Origin: Chaetoderma sp. LZ-2023a
Taxonomy: Eukaryota > Mollusca > Caudofoveata > Chaetodermatida > Chaetodermatidae
Assembly (NCBI GenBank): GCA_034401795.1
Contig: CM067366.1
Location: 73,455,087 to 73,519,086 of the forward strand
Direction: 5' to 3'
Length of the DNA stretch: 64,000 nt
The position numbers and the translations under genes were made by a program. Position 1 is the first letter of the stretch. Each line of letters opens with the position of its first letter. Positions 38,801-54,000 of this stretch are shown in pieces. The notes beneath the pieces are model-generated. The model was not told the origin of the DNA. It did no database searches and saw only the letters and a list, made by a program, of their open reading frames with translations.

Positions 38801-41800
38801 ATCTTGGATTCTCCAAAAAGTTTCCTTTGAACTTTTATACAGAGATCTGGTTGGAAAGTTTTTACGGCGGCCATCTTGTACTTTCCGAAACATCAACCTT
38901 TGTTTCGACCAAACTCTGCTTGAATAACCCGGCTATACAGAAAATTTAATTGGTCAATTTTTATGGTGGACATCTCAGATTTTCAAAAATGTGGAAATTC
39001 GGTTAAGAGGTTACTACTCGTTAACTGTTATACTGATAATGATAGTGTGGTAGGCTTACATTCCTGGTGAGTGCCACAGGCCCTTCTGCCTCTTGTTGAA
39101 CATTTATCACGGGAATATTGGTAAATTTTCAAAATAGTTTTGTGTGAACAAATGGACATTGAAAGATTTTGTGTTATAATTGCACTGATGTTGGGATATG
39201 AGATGTTGCAAAAAATATATTTTGAAAAAGAATCGTGAGAGAACTGTTTCTCATTGCGTAAGACAATGTTCACAATCTGTTTTTACAAGTGCTTTTAGGT
39301 ATGCTTAGTTTTTAAATGAGACTAAGTCTTAGCCCTTTAAACCCTTGAATTTGTTTTTAAAATTTCAATTTTTTTCATAGAAAATGGCCATTTGCAGACC
39401 AAGAGAATACTATTTTCGAAAGTTTACCACTGGATTGACTGGCTCGGTTACGAGCCAGTCATTCCAGTGGTAAATTTTCAAAAATAGTAATCTTTTGGTC
39501 TGCAAATGGATATTTCTCAAGACCATTGCAGAAGCCGTTTTTGGCTGAAATGAGTTAATGAATTAAGGCTTGAAAGGGCTGAAAACAAAGGCACAGGCCT
39601 ATGGCATTGTCTCTAAATATGTGTACCTATGCAGCCAAGGTAGAGAATACTTATGAGTTCTAAGCAGTCGGTCAGCTATTGAAGAGAGAATGTATTATTG
39701 AATATTTAACATGGATGTGGCTGTCTTTTTCATGAGCCAACACCATCCCTCATTCAACAGCCTTCAAACTCCTTTTTGGTCGCAAATCAACTGGTATATA
39801 TCAAATTTTACACATTTATGACAAAGCCTCCCACGTCGCACTTGTTTTCCTAAAGTTGTTGCCCATAGTGATAGGGAATAGAAGTTTTAATTTCAAAATC
39901 ATCCCATATTTGACATATTATTGCATATATCTAAATAACTCTTTTCAGACCAAATTTGAAGAACTTCGTAAACAGTATAAAAGCAGCAAGAGTTCAAGCC
40001 ATAGCAAGGTAATGAGATATAATTTTGTTAATATAAGCAGCTTCATTCATTCCTTCACTCTCACTCGCTCGCTCACTCACTCACTCACTCACACTCACGC
40101 ATGCACTCGCTCGCACTCAAACTCACTCACTCACTCATACATACTCCCTCGCTCGCTCACACTCACTCACACACTATTACTAGTTGGCTCAGTTAGTCGC
40201 TGTGTTTACCTGTCGTCGTTGTCAGAGGCGGTTATGCTGTCTGTTTAGCTCTACTTATTATTAGTGCAGCTGGCTTAAAAGGCTAAGTGAGCTTATGCCA
40301 TGGTGACTCCTTATCTATCTTGTTGTTATCCCTTCTTTTAAACAAATCCTCAAGAACCACTGGGATGATTTGATGATTTACAAGTAAATTTGGCAAGAAG
40401 TATCCTTAGAGCATAGAGAGACAAGATTGTTCAAACCAAGTTGATTTATGCTCAAAATTTGTGCTATTTCTACATTTTTTAGAAACACTTGATAGACAAA
40501 ACATGGCTGCCATCAGCCAATCAAAATTGAACCTTTGTTTGTTGATGGATTTAGACATGATATGTAGGTTTTGGTGGATGTTTGATGCGAATTTACCACA
40601 TATATGATTGTTTTGAGGTTTTGAGGTTGCTAAGATGAAATTAATTCTTGATTTTGGCCATGTTGGATTTTGTGCTGTTCTTGGAGGACCTTTTAAGAAA
40701 TCTTCTCAAAACTATAATACGGAGAAATTGTTTGAGTGTAGCTTTCGTGACCATCTCAGTCACTTCTTCAGCACTAACTGACGGTCGCTGGCAATGTCAC
40801 TCTGGTCAGATCTTGTGGAGTCACGTGACAGCAGGGACTGGTAGATTGCTGGTATACGGTAGCCCTCGTCTCTGTTCATGGTTGGTTGATGCTTGTAGAT
40901 TTCTATGGCCTCTAACCTTCCGTTTGAATAAGTTGGTCTCAATGTTGATGACCGAAGCACTGCTGGCGAGGATGACAGAGTGATGTTACCTAGGGGCCTA
41001 TAGTGGTAGGATCCAGAACTTGGGTTTAGAATTTTGATTGGTCAATATTTTGTGTGAAAATCTTAAGAAGTTGTGAACAATTTACTGGAAATTGTCAAAA
41101 CGCACCTCTTCCTTAACTGCTTGATGGATTTTAACCAAAGCAAGGATGCTATGATGGTAGACTCTAAAACTTCTATTCAGAACTTTGATTCGATGATTTT
41201 TTTGGGTGAAAATCTTCGATCTTATGAACGAATTCCTGGAAATTGTCAAAATGCATCTCCTTAGCTACTTAACAGATTTCAACTGAATTTGGCTAGAAGC
41301 ACCATATCATGGTAGGATCTAGCCGTCCTATTCCAAATTTTGATTGTTCAATTTTTTTACTGGAAATTGTCATTACTCTTCTACTTAGCTGCTTGACAGA
41401 TCTCAACCGAATTTGACTAGAATGATCCTAAGGGGGTGGCCTCTATAATTTCTATTCAAAATTTTGTTCAATCTTTTGGTGGCCATCTTGAATTTACCGA
41501 AAAGTTTCCAGGACCATGTAAGACGCTACTCCTTAATCAATAGCCCAATTTCAATAAAACAAGTGAAACGATCCTATGGCAATAGGCTTCCACATATCAA
41601 ATGTGTATTTTAATTGGTCAATTTGTTTGGTGGCCATCTTGGGTTTTCTGAAAATGATCCATTATGTCCTTAAATGCAAATGTTTGAAATGTTAATGGTC
41701 CAGGTGAGTGTCACAGGCCCTTGGACCTCATGTCTTATATAGTAGACTTAGTGCACTCTATACTGACTTATGCTTACCTATGTTGAGTGTATGCATCCCC

Positions 41801-44800
41801 CTATACTGACTCAGGCTTCGCTATGTTGAGTGTATGCAGCCCCTAGATACTGACTCATGCTTGCCTATTTTGAGTGTATGCAGCACCCTGGATACTGACT
41901 CATGCCTACCTATGTTGAGTTTATGCAGCACCCTATAGCGACTCATGCTTACCTATATTGAGTGTATGCAGCACCCTAGATACTGACTCATGCTTACCTA
42001 TGTTGAATGTGTGTGCAGCACCCTATGGTGACTCATGCTTACCTATGTTTAGTGTGTTCAGCACCCTAGATATTGACTGCTGCTTACCTATGTTGAGTGT
42101 ATGCAGCACCCTATGGTGACTCGTGCTTGCCTATGTTGAGTGTATCATGCAGCACCCTAGATACTGACTCATACTTACCTACATTGAGTGTATGAAGCAC
42201 CCTATAGCAACTCATGCTTACCTACGTTGAGTGTATACAGCACCTTAGATACCGACTCATGCTTACCTATATTGAGTGTGTGAAGCACCATATAGCGACT
42301 CATGCTTACCTATATTGAGTGTGTGAAGCACCATATAGCGACTCATGCTTACCTATATTGAGTGTATGCAGCACCCTAGATACTGACTCATGCTTACATA
42401 TATTTAGTGTGTGCAGCACCCTATAGCGGCTCATGCTTACCTATATTGAGTGTATGCACACCATATAGCGACTCATGTTTGCCTTTGTTGAGTGTATGCA
42501 GCACCCTAGACACTGACTCATGCTTACATATCTTGAGTGTATGCAGCACCCTAGATACTGACTCATGCTTACTAGGCTTGCGCAATTACGCGATTAAATC
42601 GAAAATCGCGATTATTTTTTAAATTGTGAATTTATATGATTAAAAATTAAATAATCGAATAATCGTGAATAATTCTACAGCATAAAACATTTCAAAACCT
42701 ACCTGTTAATTATTCTTTATTGCGATCGATCATGAAAATTTACATTTTGCTCAGCGAATGCATGCCCATTTGTAGGCCAAGAGAAGGCTATTTTTGAAAA
42801 TGTATCACTGGAATGACTGGCTCGAGAATCGAGCCAGTCATTCAAGTGCTACATTTTCCAAAATAATCTCTTGGCCTGCAAATCGACCTTTCTCAACATC
42901 AGTGCAGCTTTCGTCATTGATATGCTTTTTTGCTGTTATAACTGGGTAAATTTGTACTCAAGCTGATTAATCGAGTAATCGCGATTATTATTAAATAATC
43001 AATCGTGATTACTGCAAGCAATAATCGTGCAAACCTAATGCTTACCTACGTTGAGTGTATGCAGCCCCCTAGATACGGACTCATGCTTACCTACGTTGAG
43101 TGTATGCAGAACCCTAGATACTGACTCATGCTTACCTATGTTGAGTGTATGCAGCACCCTAGATACTGAATCATGCTTGCCCATGTTAAGTGTACGCAGC
43201 ACCATAGATACTGACTCATGTTTACCTACGTTGAGTATATGCAGCACCCTAGATACTGACGTATGCTTACCTATGTTTAGTGTATGCAGCACCCTAGATA
43301 CTGACTCATGCTTGCTTATGTTGAGTGTATGTGGCACCCTAGATACTGACTCATGCTTGCCTATGTTGAGTGTATGCAGCACCCTAGATACTGACTCATG
43401 CTTGCCTATGTTGAGTGTACGCAGCACCCTATAGCGACTCGTGCTTGCCTATGTTGAGTGTGTGCAGCACCATGGATACTGACTTATGCTTGCCTATGTT
43501 GAGTGTATGCAGCACCCTAGGTACTTACTCATGCTTACCTACGTTGAGTGTATGCAGCACCGTAGATGCTGTCTTATGCTTACCTATGTTGAGTGTATGC
43601 AGCACCCTAGATACTTACTCATGCTTGCCTATGTTGAGTGTATGCAGCACCCTAGATACTGACTCATGCTTGCCTATGTTGAGTGTACGCAGCACCCTAT
43701 AGCGACTCGTGCTTGCCTATGTTGAGTGTGTGCAGCACCCTAGATACTTACTCATGCTTACCTACGTTCAGTATATGCAGCACCCTAGATACTGTCTTAT
43801 GCTTACCTATGTTGAGTGTATGCAGCACCCTAGATACTGACTCATGCTTGCCTATGTTGAGTGTATGCAGCACCCTAGATACTGACTCATGCTTGCCTAT
43901 GTTGAGTGTGTGCAGCACCCTAGATACTGTCTTATGCTTGCTTATGTTGAGTGTATGTGGCACCCTAGAAACTGACTCATGCTTGCCTATGTTGAGTGTA
44001 TGCAGCACCCTAGATACTGACTCATGCTTGCCTATGTTGAGTGTACGCAGCACCCTATAGCGACTCGTGCTTGCCTATGTTGAGTGTGTGCAGCACCATG
44101 GATACTGACTTATGCTTGCCTATGTTGAGTGTATGCAGCACCCTAGATACTTACTCATGCTTACCTACGTTGAGTGTATGCAGCACCCTAGATGCTGTCT
44201 TATGCTTACCTACGTTGAGTGTATGCAGCACCCTAGATACTTACTCATGCTTACCTATATTACGGACTCATGCTTACCTATGTTGAGTGTATGCAGCACC
44301 CTAGATACTTACTCATGCTTACCTACGTTCAGTATATGCAGCACCCTAGATACTGTCTTATGCTTACCTATGTTGAGTGTATGCAGCACCCTAGATACTG
44401 TCTTATGCTTACCTATGTTGAGTGTATGCAGCACCCTAGATACTGTCTTATGCTTACCTATGTTGAGTGTATGCAGCACCCTAGATACTGTCTTATGCTT
44501 ACCTATGTTGAGTGTATGCAGCACCCTAGATACTGTCTTATGCTTACCTATGTTGAGTGTATGCAGCACTCTAGATACTGACTCATGCTTACCTATATTG
44601 AGTGTGTGCAGCACAATAACATTGGGATGATTAGTTCAGATTCACAATATTTTCACCATAATATTCGGTTTCATTGGATATCATCAATTTGCATTGTGTT
44701 GAAATGTTTCTTTTGCCTTCCACGTATCAACATATACGTGTTGCCTGGCGATTCATGAGTATAATAATTATGATTCTAGGGACAGCTCTACCTGGATGGA

Positions 44801-44969
44801 GTACAGACTGTGATAGCACCTGTGAAAGATATGGTCAGACCATTACACATACCCAAGATCTGGGAAGAAATCAGGTACTCGTCTATTCGAGAGTTTAACA
44901 CTTTAGAGCTAAGATTTGGCAAAAAAAATAAAATATATTTATTTTCTTAATGTCGGTTTGCACCACGTC

Positions 44970-45018
<49 letters not shown>

Positions 45019-48000
45019 CAAATTGCAGGAACATTTCGTTTATTAATGTTAATATGTTGTACAATGAAATGCATACTGATAAATTATAATGGAAAATAAT
45101 GTTGCTTTTGGCATAAATTTTGTTGGCCATTGGTCACAAATCTTAGTTGTGAAGAGCTACTATGATAAGAAACTAAAATGATAGGAAAATGAGTAGAACC
45201 GACTTGAATATTAGAAATAATGAGTGAGTTTAAGCGAAAACTCATACTTACTCCACTGAGCATGTCATCTGCTACGCTCAGATGTTTAAATCACATTGAT
45301 TTCAGTATAATGAAATCTGTGTAGGAAAATTCCACAAGACCAAACTCCCCAGTGTCCATAAGGGGTATGCCGCTGGAGATGGAATATGCCAACGATGTGG
45401 ATGGCATACATGTAGATGAGGAAAAGAAACCCCTTAATGACCTACTCCCTGTAGCTCCAAGCAAACAAAAAACTAAGAATCTCTATGAATGAATCCAGAA
45501 CAGAGTTCACCCACATATATCTACATACAAAACATGAAACTAAAGAAAATAACGATCCACGTCATGCGGTGAACCATGGAGGAAAAGTAAAATCCGGGGC
45601 TCACTGCTCTTCAGTGACATTGCTGCACACCGCATCATGGCTAACATAGCTTTCCAGTCCTGGGAGCTATGGATTCATAGATCAAAGATGCCCTTGATGG
45701 AAAAACTAAGTTTATACAACGCAACATGTGTATTCTTGATGCTGTATAACTGTAACAGCTGGGCAGCTCCAAAGGCAGCTCTAGACAAATTTGATGCCTG
45801 CCACTGCAAACACCTATGCACCTGTACTGGACACCGATGGCCAGACAGCATAATTTCCAATAATGCACTATACAAGATATGTAATACATTGTCGCTGTCC
45901 ATAAAAGTCGCCCATCAAAGATGGTCCATGTTTGCCCATGTGCTAAGGATGCCAGAAGACACACCAACACAGAGCGCCTTGGAATTCGCACTACTTGGAG
46001 CCAACAAATATAAAGCCAGGAGAGGACGTCATTGCATAAATCTGTTAGTCGTTCTGCGAGGTCACCTAAAAAAAGCAGGACACGGTAGACTTAGATCAAG
46101 AATGAACCTGAGGAAGCTAAAGATTTTGGCTGAGGACAAGACAGTGGTAAAAATGAATAAGGACTGATTGGAGCTGTAGGATGTTTCTACTTCTACAGCC
46201 TCGGAATACAGTAATAATGCATACATGACTTAATAGGTGGCTATCCTGGACTAAGTACTATAGTATGAATACTGGCCTTTTAGGCACTGCTCTTATAATT
46301 ATAATAGCTGCTCTACTAGAGACCTAGACTTAAAATTTTTGTCATAAATAGAATTTCGCACTCATTGCATAAAATGCGAGCACCTTTGATGCATCTTCGT
46401 TGCTGAAGCATAATTATAGAATCAGAGATTATCATAAGGGTCCTTTGTAAGGTATATACCCTGAAAATATAACTTGGAACCGCCAAAAGTAATGGCAATG
46501 GGTCCCATAGGACCCCTGAAATATTGTATGATTGTGTAATGCTATGTAGTTTTATAGGTTTTTATCAACAGAATCTAGAATGGACCACGATAATTCAAAG
46601 TTGTGAATCCATGGTACCCTCTACTGTTAGCATGGATGAGAAGTACTGCTTGTGAGCACCGGATTTCAGTTGGGAACCCCCAGATTTTAGGGTATTGTTC
46701 CCTGGAACCTACAAAATTTAGATGCCATGAGAAACACTGTACAGAATACGCCTGTAAATTCATTGTGAAAGCTGTTGATGGTAGAAGCAGGCACTGTTAA
46801 ACAGCAAGTGTGTGTATCAGCGCTATTATCACAATTTCTCACATCAGTAAATGGCGATACAGCCAGTATACAGGTTAATATGATTGTTTTTCAGTGAGCA
46901 AGTGTACGTGACGTTCTGGTCATTAACTATGTATGATCTATGTACCCCGTCTGACTCGTATGAACGACAGATTCAACACCTGAAGACTCTCTCTCATAAC
47001 CTGGATGATAATCATGACATGGTAAGTAACATTAAGACTCAAACACACCAAAAAGCAGCTGATATAGTGTGTCTTGAGAAATATTCATTTGTACACCAAG
47101 AGAAGACTATTTAAAAAAATGTACAACTAGAATGACTGGCTCGATAACCGAGCCAGTTATTCTAATGGTAAATTTTCAAAAATAGTTTTCTCTTTGTCTT
47201 CAAATTGACATTTTCTTTGAGAAGATTAAAATTTTCTTCAACAAATTTGAGCCATAAATTGTTAACTCTTTAACACTTACAGACCTGAAGTAGCAAATCC
47301 ATGTAGGGAATATTTTGTTGACTATTTTGAAACTGATTTGACTGCGCTCTGTCGCTGTCTATGTTGTTTGATTTAAATTGTAATTATGCTATCTGAAGGT
47401 ACTTAGAGTTTCTACGGATTCCATGCTCGGTGTCATAGGACAGTCAATATTAATATTTACAATATCAGAATAGAAATCTTTCTGCTGTGAAGCTAATAAC
47501 TTGCTGCAGTTTCTTCAACTCTTTAACACTTTATGCCAAAACCAGCAGCAGCACCTGTGATACCGGATTTCTTCCCAGATTTTTAATGAGTAATGGTCTG
47601 ACCATATCTTTCACAGGTGCTATCTATCACAGTGGTCTAGAGGAATGTAAATTGGCAGGCCAAGAGATAATTTTTGAAATTGTACCATTTGAATGACTGG
47701 CTCGATAACAGCCAGTAATTCCACCGGCAAATCCTGCAAATGAAAAAATTTGAAAATTTACTGGTCAAATTTCGTCATTAAGGGCAGGACTTCCGCTAAT
47801 TTCTAAACACAGGAAGTTTTCCTGGGTAACAGTTTTGGTTGCTCAAATGAGAAACATGGAGATTTAAAATGCTTATGTGTAATTTGCTTAAAATCATTGT
47901 TTATATGGTGTCTGGGCAAAAAGGTCGGAAATGGTGCTTGTTTTGGGAATGCAAACACAAACATCGGAAGTAGGCCTATAGTACTCACAAACTTCCTCTA

Positions 48001-51000
48001 GTGGAAGCCATGATTAAATAGTTAAAAGTTCAATTACTTGTCAGTAATTTGATGGTCACATGATTTCCGGCAAATTACTGATGAGTAATTAAATGTTTGC
48101 AGGCCAAGAGAAGTTTTTCTAGAAATGTATATCACTAGAATACCTGGCTTGATCACCGAGTTTCGTCATCGGGCCAGGCATTCCAATAATAAATTTAAAA
48201 AAATCTACATGGTCTGCATATGGTCATTCACTAATATATCAAAATGTCCATTTTCTTTACGAATCGTGTCCATTAACCCTCAAATTTGTTCCAAAAAAAT
48301 TTCAAATTTCTCATAAAATGTCCATTTGCAGACCATGAGAAGACTATTTTTGAAAATTTGCCCCTGAATGGCTTGCTCGGTTATCGAGCCAGTTGTTCCA
48401 GTGGTAAATTGTGAAAAATAGTCTTCTCTTGGTCTGCAAATGGATATTTCTCAAGACCACTGCAGAAGTCATTTTTGGTTGCTATGAGTCTTAAAGGGTT
48501 AACTGTCATGTTGTAATAAATCATCTTTAATTATTTATGATCAATTCTGAAAAAGCTGTTACTGCTGCTGTTTTAAGTCAATCGTAGGCAAATTTTAGGC
48601 AAGACCCGCTTCTAAACATAGTGGTACTAAGGCCTTTCACCTGATGTCAATATTAACACTAAGGCCTTTATTTCTCTTGATGTCAATATTTATGTTTAGC
48701 TTCAGAGCAAGAAAAAGAAAGAGCGCGAGCGTTATCAGAATCTCTGTGATAAACTAGCAGATGAAGAGAAACGACAGAATGATCATGTCGCTCGGGTTAT
48801 GACACGACTGAAGTATGAGAAGGACTCATGGTTTCTTGCAGGTAAGTTCTCAACACGGATTATGTAGGATCTAGGTAGTAACTAAAATATGTGTATGTCT
48901 GAGTTATATTTCCTGTTCAACAAGCATTCCAGAGAACTCAGAATCTGCCCATGTTCAATAAGCATCCAAGAGAACTCGGAATCTGCCCATGTTCAACAAG
49001 CATAGCATTCCAGAGAACTCAGAATCTGCCCATGTTCAACAAGCATAGCATTCCAGAGAACTCAGAATCTGCTCACGTGCAACAAACATTCCAGAGAACT
49101 CTGAATCTGGCCATTTTCAACAAGCACTCCAGAGAACTCTGAATCTGCCCATTTTCAACAAGCACTCCAGAGAACTCTGAATCTGCCCATTTTCAACAAG
49201 CACTCCAGAGAACTCAGAATCTGCCCATGTCCAACAAACATTCCAGAGAACTCAGAATCTGCCCATTTTCAACAAGCACTCCAGAGAACTCAGAATCTGC
49301 CCATTTTCAACAAGCACTCCAGAGAACTCAGAATTTGCCCATTTTCAACAAGCATTCCAGAGAACTCAGAATCTGCCCATTTTCAACAAGCATAGCATTC
49401 CAGAGAACTCTGAATCTGCCCATATTCAACAAGCACTCCAGAGAACTCAGAATCTGCCCATGTCCAACAAACATTCCAGAGAACTCAGAATCTGCCCATT
49501 TTCAACAAGCACTCCAGAGAACTCAGAATCTGCCCATGTTCAACAAGCACTCCAGAGAACTCAGAATCTGCCCATGTTCAACAAGCATAGCATTCCAGAG
49601 AACTCAGAATCTGCTCACGTGCAACAAGCATTCCAGAGAACTCAGAATCTGCCCATTTTCAACAAGCATTCCAGAGAACTGAATCTGCCCATTTTCAGCA
49701 AGCATTCCAGAGAACTCTGAATCTGCCCATTTTCAACAAGCACTCCAGAGAACTCTGAATCTGCCCATTTTCAACAAGCACTCCAGAGAACTGAATCTGC
49801 CCATTTTCAACAAGCACTCTAGAGAACTGAATCTTCCCATTTTCAACAAGCATTCCAGAGAACTCTGAATCTGCCCATTTTCAGCAAGCATTCAAGAGAA
49901 CTCAGAATCTGCCCATGTTCAACAAGCATTCAAGAGAACTCAGAATCTGCCCATTTTCAACAAGCATTCCAGAGAACTCAGAATCTGCCCATTTTCAGCA
50001 AGCATTCCAGAGAACTCTGAATCTGCCCATTTTCAACAAGCACTCCAGAGAACTCTGAATCTGCCCATTTTCAACAAGCACTCCAGAGAACTGAATCTGC
50101 CCATTTTCAACAAGCACTCCAGAGAACTGAATCTTCCCATTTTCAACAAGCATTCCAGAGAACTCTGAATCTGCCCATTTTCAGCAAGCATTCAAGAGAA
50201 CTCAGAATCTGCCCATGTTCAACAAGCATTCAAGAGAACTCAGAATCTGCCCATTTTCAACAAGCATTCCAGAGAACTCAGAATCTGCCCATTTTCAGCA
50301 AGCATTCAAGAGAACTCAGAATCTGCCCATTTTCAACAAGCACTCCAGAGAACTCTGAATCTGCCCATTTTCAACAAGCACTCCAGAGAACTCTGAATCT
50401 GCCCATTTTCAACAAGCATTCCAGAGAACTCTGAATCTGCCCATTTTCAACAAGCACTCCAGAGAACTCAGAATCTGGCCATATTCAACAAGCATTCCAG
50501 AGAACTCAGAATCTGCCCATTTTCAACAAGCACTCCAGAGAACTCTGAATCTGCCCATTTTCAACAAGCATTCAAGAGAACTCAGAATCTGCCCATTTTC
50601 AACAAGCATTCAAGAGAACTCAGAATCTGCCCATTTTCAACAAGCACTCCAGAGAACTCAGAATCTTCCCATTTTCAACAAGCATTCAAGAGAACTCAGA
50701 ATCTGCCCATTTTCAACAAGCACTCCAGAGAACTCAGAATCTTCCCATTTTCAACAAGCACTCTAGAGAACTCAGAATCTTCCCATTTTCAACAAGCACT
50801 CCAGAGAACTCTGAATCTGCCCATTTTCAACAAGCACTCCAGAGAACTCTGAATCTGCCCATTTTCAACAAGCACTCAAGAGAACTCAGAATCTGCCCAT
50901 TTTCAACAAGCATTCCAGAGAACTCTGAATCTGCCCATTTTCAACAAGCATTCCAGAGAACTCTGAATCTGCCCATTTTCAACAAGCACTCCAGAGAACT

Positions 51001-54000
51001 CTGAATCTGCCCATTTTCAACAAGCATTCAAGAGAACTCAGAATCTGCTCATTTTCAACAAGCACTCCAGAGAACTCAGAATCTGCCCATTTTCAACAAG
51101 CATTCAAGAGAACTCAGAATCTGCCCATGTCCAACAAACATTCCAGAGAACTCAGAATCTGCCCATTTTCAACAAGCACTCCAGAGAACTCTGAATCTGC
51201 CCATTTTCAGCAAGCACTCCAGAGAACTCAGAATCTGCCCATTTTCAGCAAGCACTCCAGAGAACTCAGAATCTGCCCATTTTCAACAAGCATTCAAGAG
51301 AACTCAGAATCTGCCCATTTTCAGCAAGCATTCAAGAGAACTCAGAATCTGCCCATTTTCAACAAGCACTCCAGAGAACTCTGAATCTGGTCATTTTCAA
51401 CAAGCATTCAAGAGAACTCAGAATCTGCCCATTTTCAGCAAGCATTCAAGAGAACTCAGAATCTGCCCATTTTCAGCAAGCATTCAAGAGAACTCAGAAT
51501 CTGCCCATTTTCAACAAGCACTCCAGAGAACTCAGAATCTGCCCATTTTCAACAAGCACTCCAGAGAACTCTGAATCTGCCCATTTTCAACAAGAATTCC
51601 AGAGAACTCAGAATCTGGCCATATTCAACAAGCACTCAAGAGAACTCTGAATCTGCCCATTTTCAACAAGCATTCAAGAGAACTCAGAATCTGCCCATTT
51701 TCAGCAAGCATTCAAGAGAACTCTGAATCTGCCCATTTTCAACAAGCATTCCAGAGAACTCAGAATCTGCCCATTTTCAACAAACATTCCAGAGAACTCA
51801 GAATCTGCCCATTTTCAACAAGCACTCCAGAGAACTCTGAATCTGCCCATTTTCAACAAGCACTCCAGAGAACTCTGAATCTGCCCATTTTCAACAAGCA
51901 TTCAAGAGAACTCAGAATCTGCCCATTTTCAGCAAGCATTCAAGAGAACTCTGAATCTGCCCATTTTCAGCAAGCACTCCAGAGAACTCTGAATCTGCCC
52001 ATTTTCAACAAGCATTCAAGAGAACTCAGAATCTGCCCATTTTCAGCAAGCATTCAAGAGAACTCTGAATCTGCCCATTTTCAGCAAGCATTCAAGAGAA
52101 CTCTGAATCTGCCCATTTTCAACAAGCACTCCAGAGAACTCAGAATCCTGTCCACCTACCATGTTTGATGATCCTGACCTTGGATACTTTGCCCTCAAAA
52201 ATCAAGAAGCTTCAGGACTCCAAGAGCAGCCGGCCACTCAAGTTTGGTGAACTGAAGAATTATCTAGGAAAGCTTGATATCGCGTGCTTAACACATGCGT
52301 TGGAGCACGGACACACACACATGCATGCACAGCTATCACAGATCTCCCGACACATCATTATCTCTCCATTACATAGCAGTCTCTTGGCCACCACTAGCAT
52401 AACTAATCCAATGAGCCTCAAATTATGATACAAAACACCACATGTTCAGTCTTGATTTGAAAGAAAATTTAAAGTAAGGAAGGATTTCAATGGTTTATCT
52501 TATTCCTTTAAGCAACTTCTCCCTGAGCATGCCAAGAAGGGATTGGGACAAAATCGAGTAAATATAATTAGTAACTAAGGGCCATTCGAGTTTGCTCAGG
52601 GGAAGTAGATTCATGATAAAACATGGCCGCTAGCAACCAATCTAATCTGAGCACCTGTCTGAATATTTCTACCGTGTTTATTTGGTGGCAAAGATTGATA
52701 TACATAATTATATTATTTGGGCTCCTAAATTAATTTCAAGTTTGACATATGTTTATCCAAATGTCTGACGATCAGCTTAGTGTGCATCATGTATGTTTTC
52801 CACCTCCCAAACCACAGTCTTTATTGACCAAACTGATTCTGGTTAGGTCAGAATATTTGATAAAATGAACACCAATCCATCAGTAAGCGTCTTGAGATAA
52901 TTGAATTCTGAATTTTCTCTAGTTATCAGAGATTGGTATTATCAGTGACTACCTTAACCTTTTAACCCTCAAATTGTTCAAGAAAATTTCAATTTATTTC
53001 ATTAAAAATGTCCATTTGCAGCCCAGGAGAAGACAATTTTTGAAAATTTAGCACGGGAATGACTGGCTTGGTTATCGAGCCATTCATTCCAGTGGTAAAA
53101 TTTCAAAAGTAGTCTTCTCTTGGGTGGAAATTTACAGTTCTCAAGACCACTGCAGAAGCCGTTTTTAGCTGATATGAGTGTTGAGTTAAGCAGCAATGTC
53201 TACCAACAAATTATGTTAAAAATATTCAACAAATGATTTCTTAAATCATGTTCCAAATTGTAATAACTAACAAGCTTCTGTTTTGGCTTTAAACTAAATA
53301 AGTTTTCTTCTTCTTTTCGTTCGCTGATCATACCGCCAGTCCTGTAAGTGACTATCGACATGATCATAAGCTTAAATATGTTAAGTTATTTCTAAGCTGT
53401 ACTATTTTTCTTCCTGTTTTAGGGTCGACAAAGTCCAAGAATGAGATGGTGACGCAGTTTCTTCAGGTGTGCGTGTTTCCTCGTTGCTGTTTTACGGCGT
53501 CTGATGCAGTGTTCTGTGCCAAGTTTATCCAGATCATGCACTACCTGAGGACACCAAACTTCTCTACACTCATCTGTTACGACAGAGTATGTCCTGGGTC
53601 ATCAGAAAATGCAATAATTATGTTTTTATTGTACTGTGCCTTTAATCCTTTCATGTTCAAAATTCGTAGCGTAAATCATTGCTTAGAGGACTTCATTTAC
53701 AGGTCAAGAGAAGACTATTTGTGAAAATCTAACACTGAAATGACTAGCTCCGTTATCAAGCAAGCCATTTTAGCAATTGCAATTTCAGAAATGGTGGTCT
53801 CCTGGCCTGTAAATGGGCATTTCTCAAGACTACTGCAGCGGCCATTTTTGGCTGAGTACAGGGATTATTATACGGGTCCTTCTGAGGGCATATACCACCA
53901 AAATGCAGCATGGAACCCCCAAAGGTAGTCGCAGTGGGGCCTATGGGACCCTGGAAAATCTTGTGATTATTAAATATTAATTGGTAGTATGTTTTTTTTG

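Larger units (their letters stand above)
41740..44615. repeat. 45-bp minisatellite (about 2.4 kb, interrupted)
   Basis: Unit GAGTGTATGCAGCACCCTAG followed by ATACTGACTCATGCTTACCTATGTT, about 50 copies with a shorter variant (CCTATAGCGACTC). Because 45 is a multiple of 3, open frames run on both strands. A hAT-type MITE interrupts it at 42573-43037. It lies in the intron between exons 17 and 18. Confidence 0.92.

Noticed and set aside
43035..44630. Long open frames on both strands (up to 172 codons, repeats like [15 protein letters not shown]).
   Set aside because: They follow the 45-bp minisatellite, whose unit length is a multiple of three. Open frames on both strands are a by-product, and there are no splice or start signals.
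49227..51384. Open frames of 85-151 codons with [19 protein letters not shown] repeats.
   Set aside because: They come from the 38-bp minisatellite, which cycles through three frames. Frames end wherever a unit loses or gains bases.
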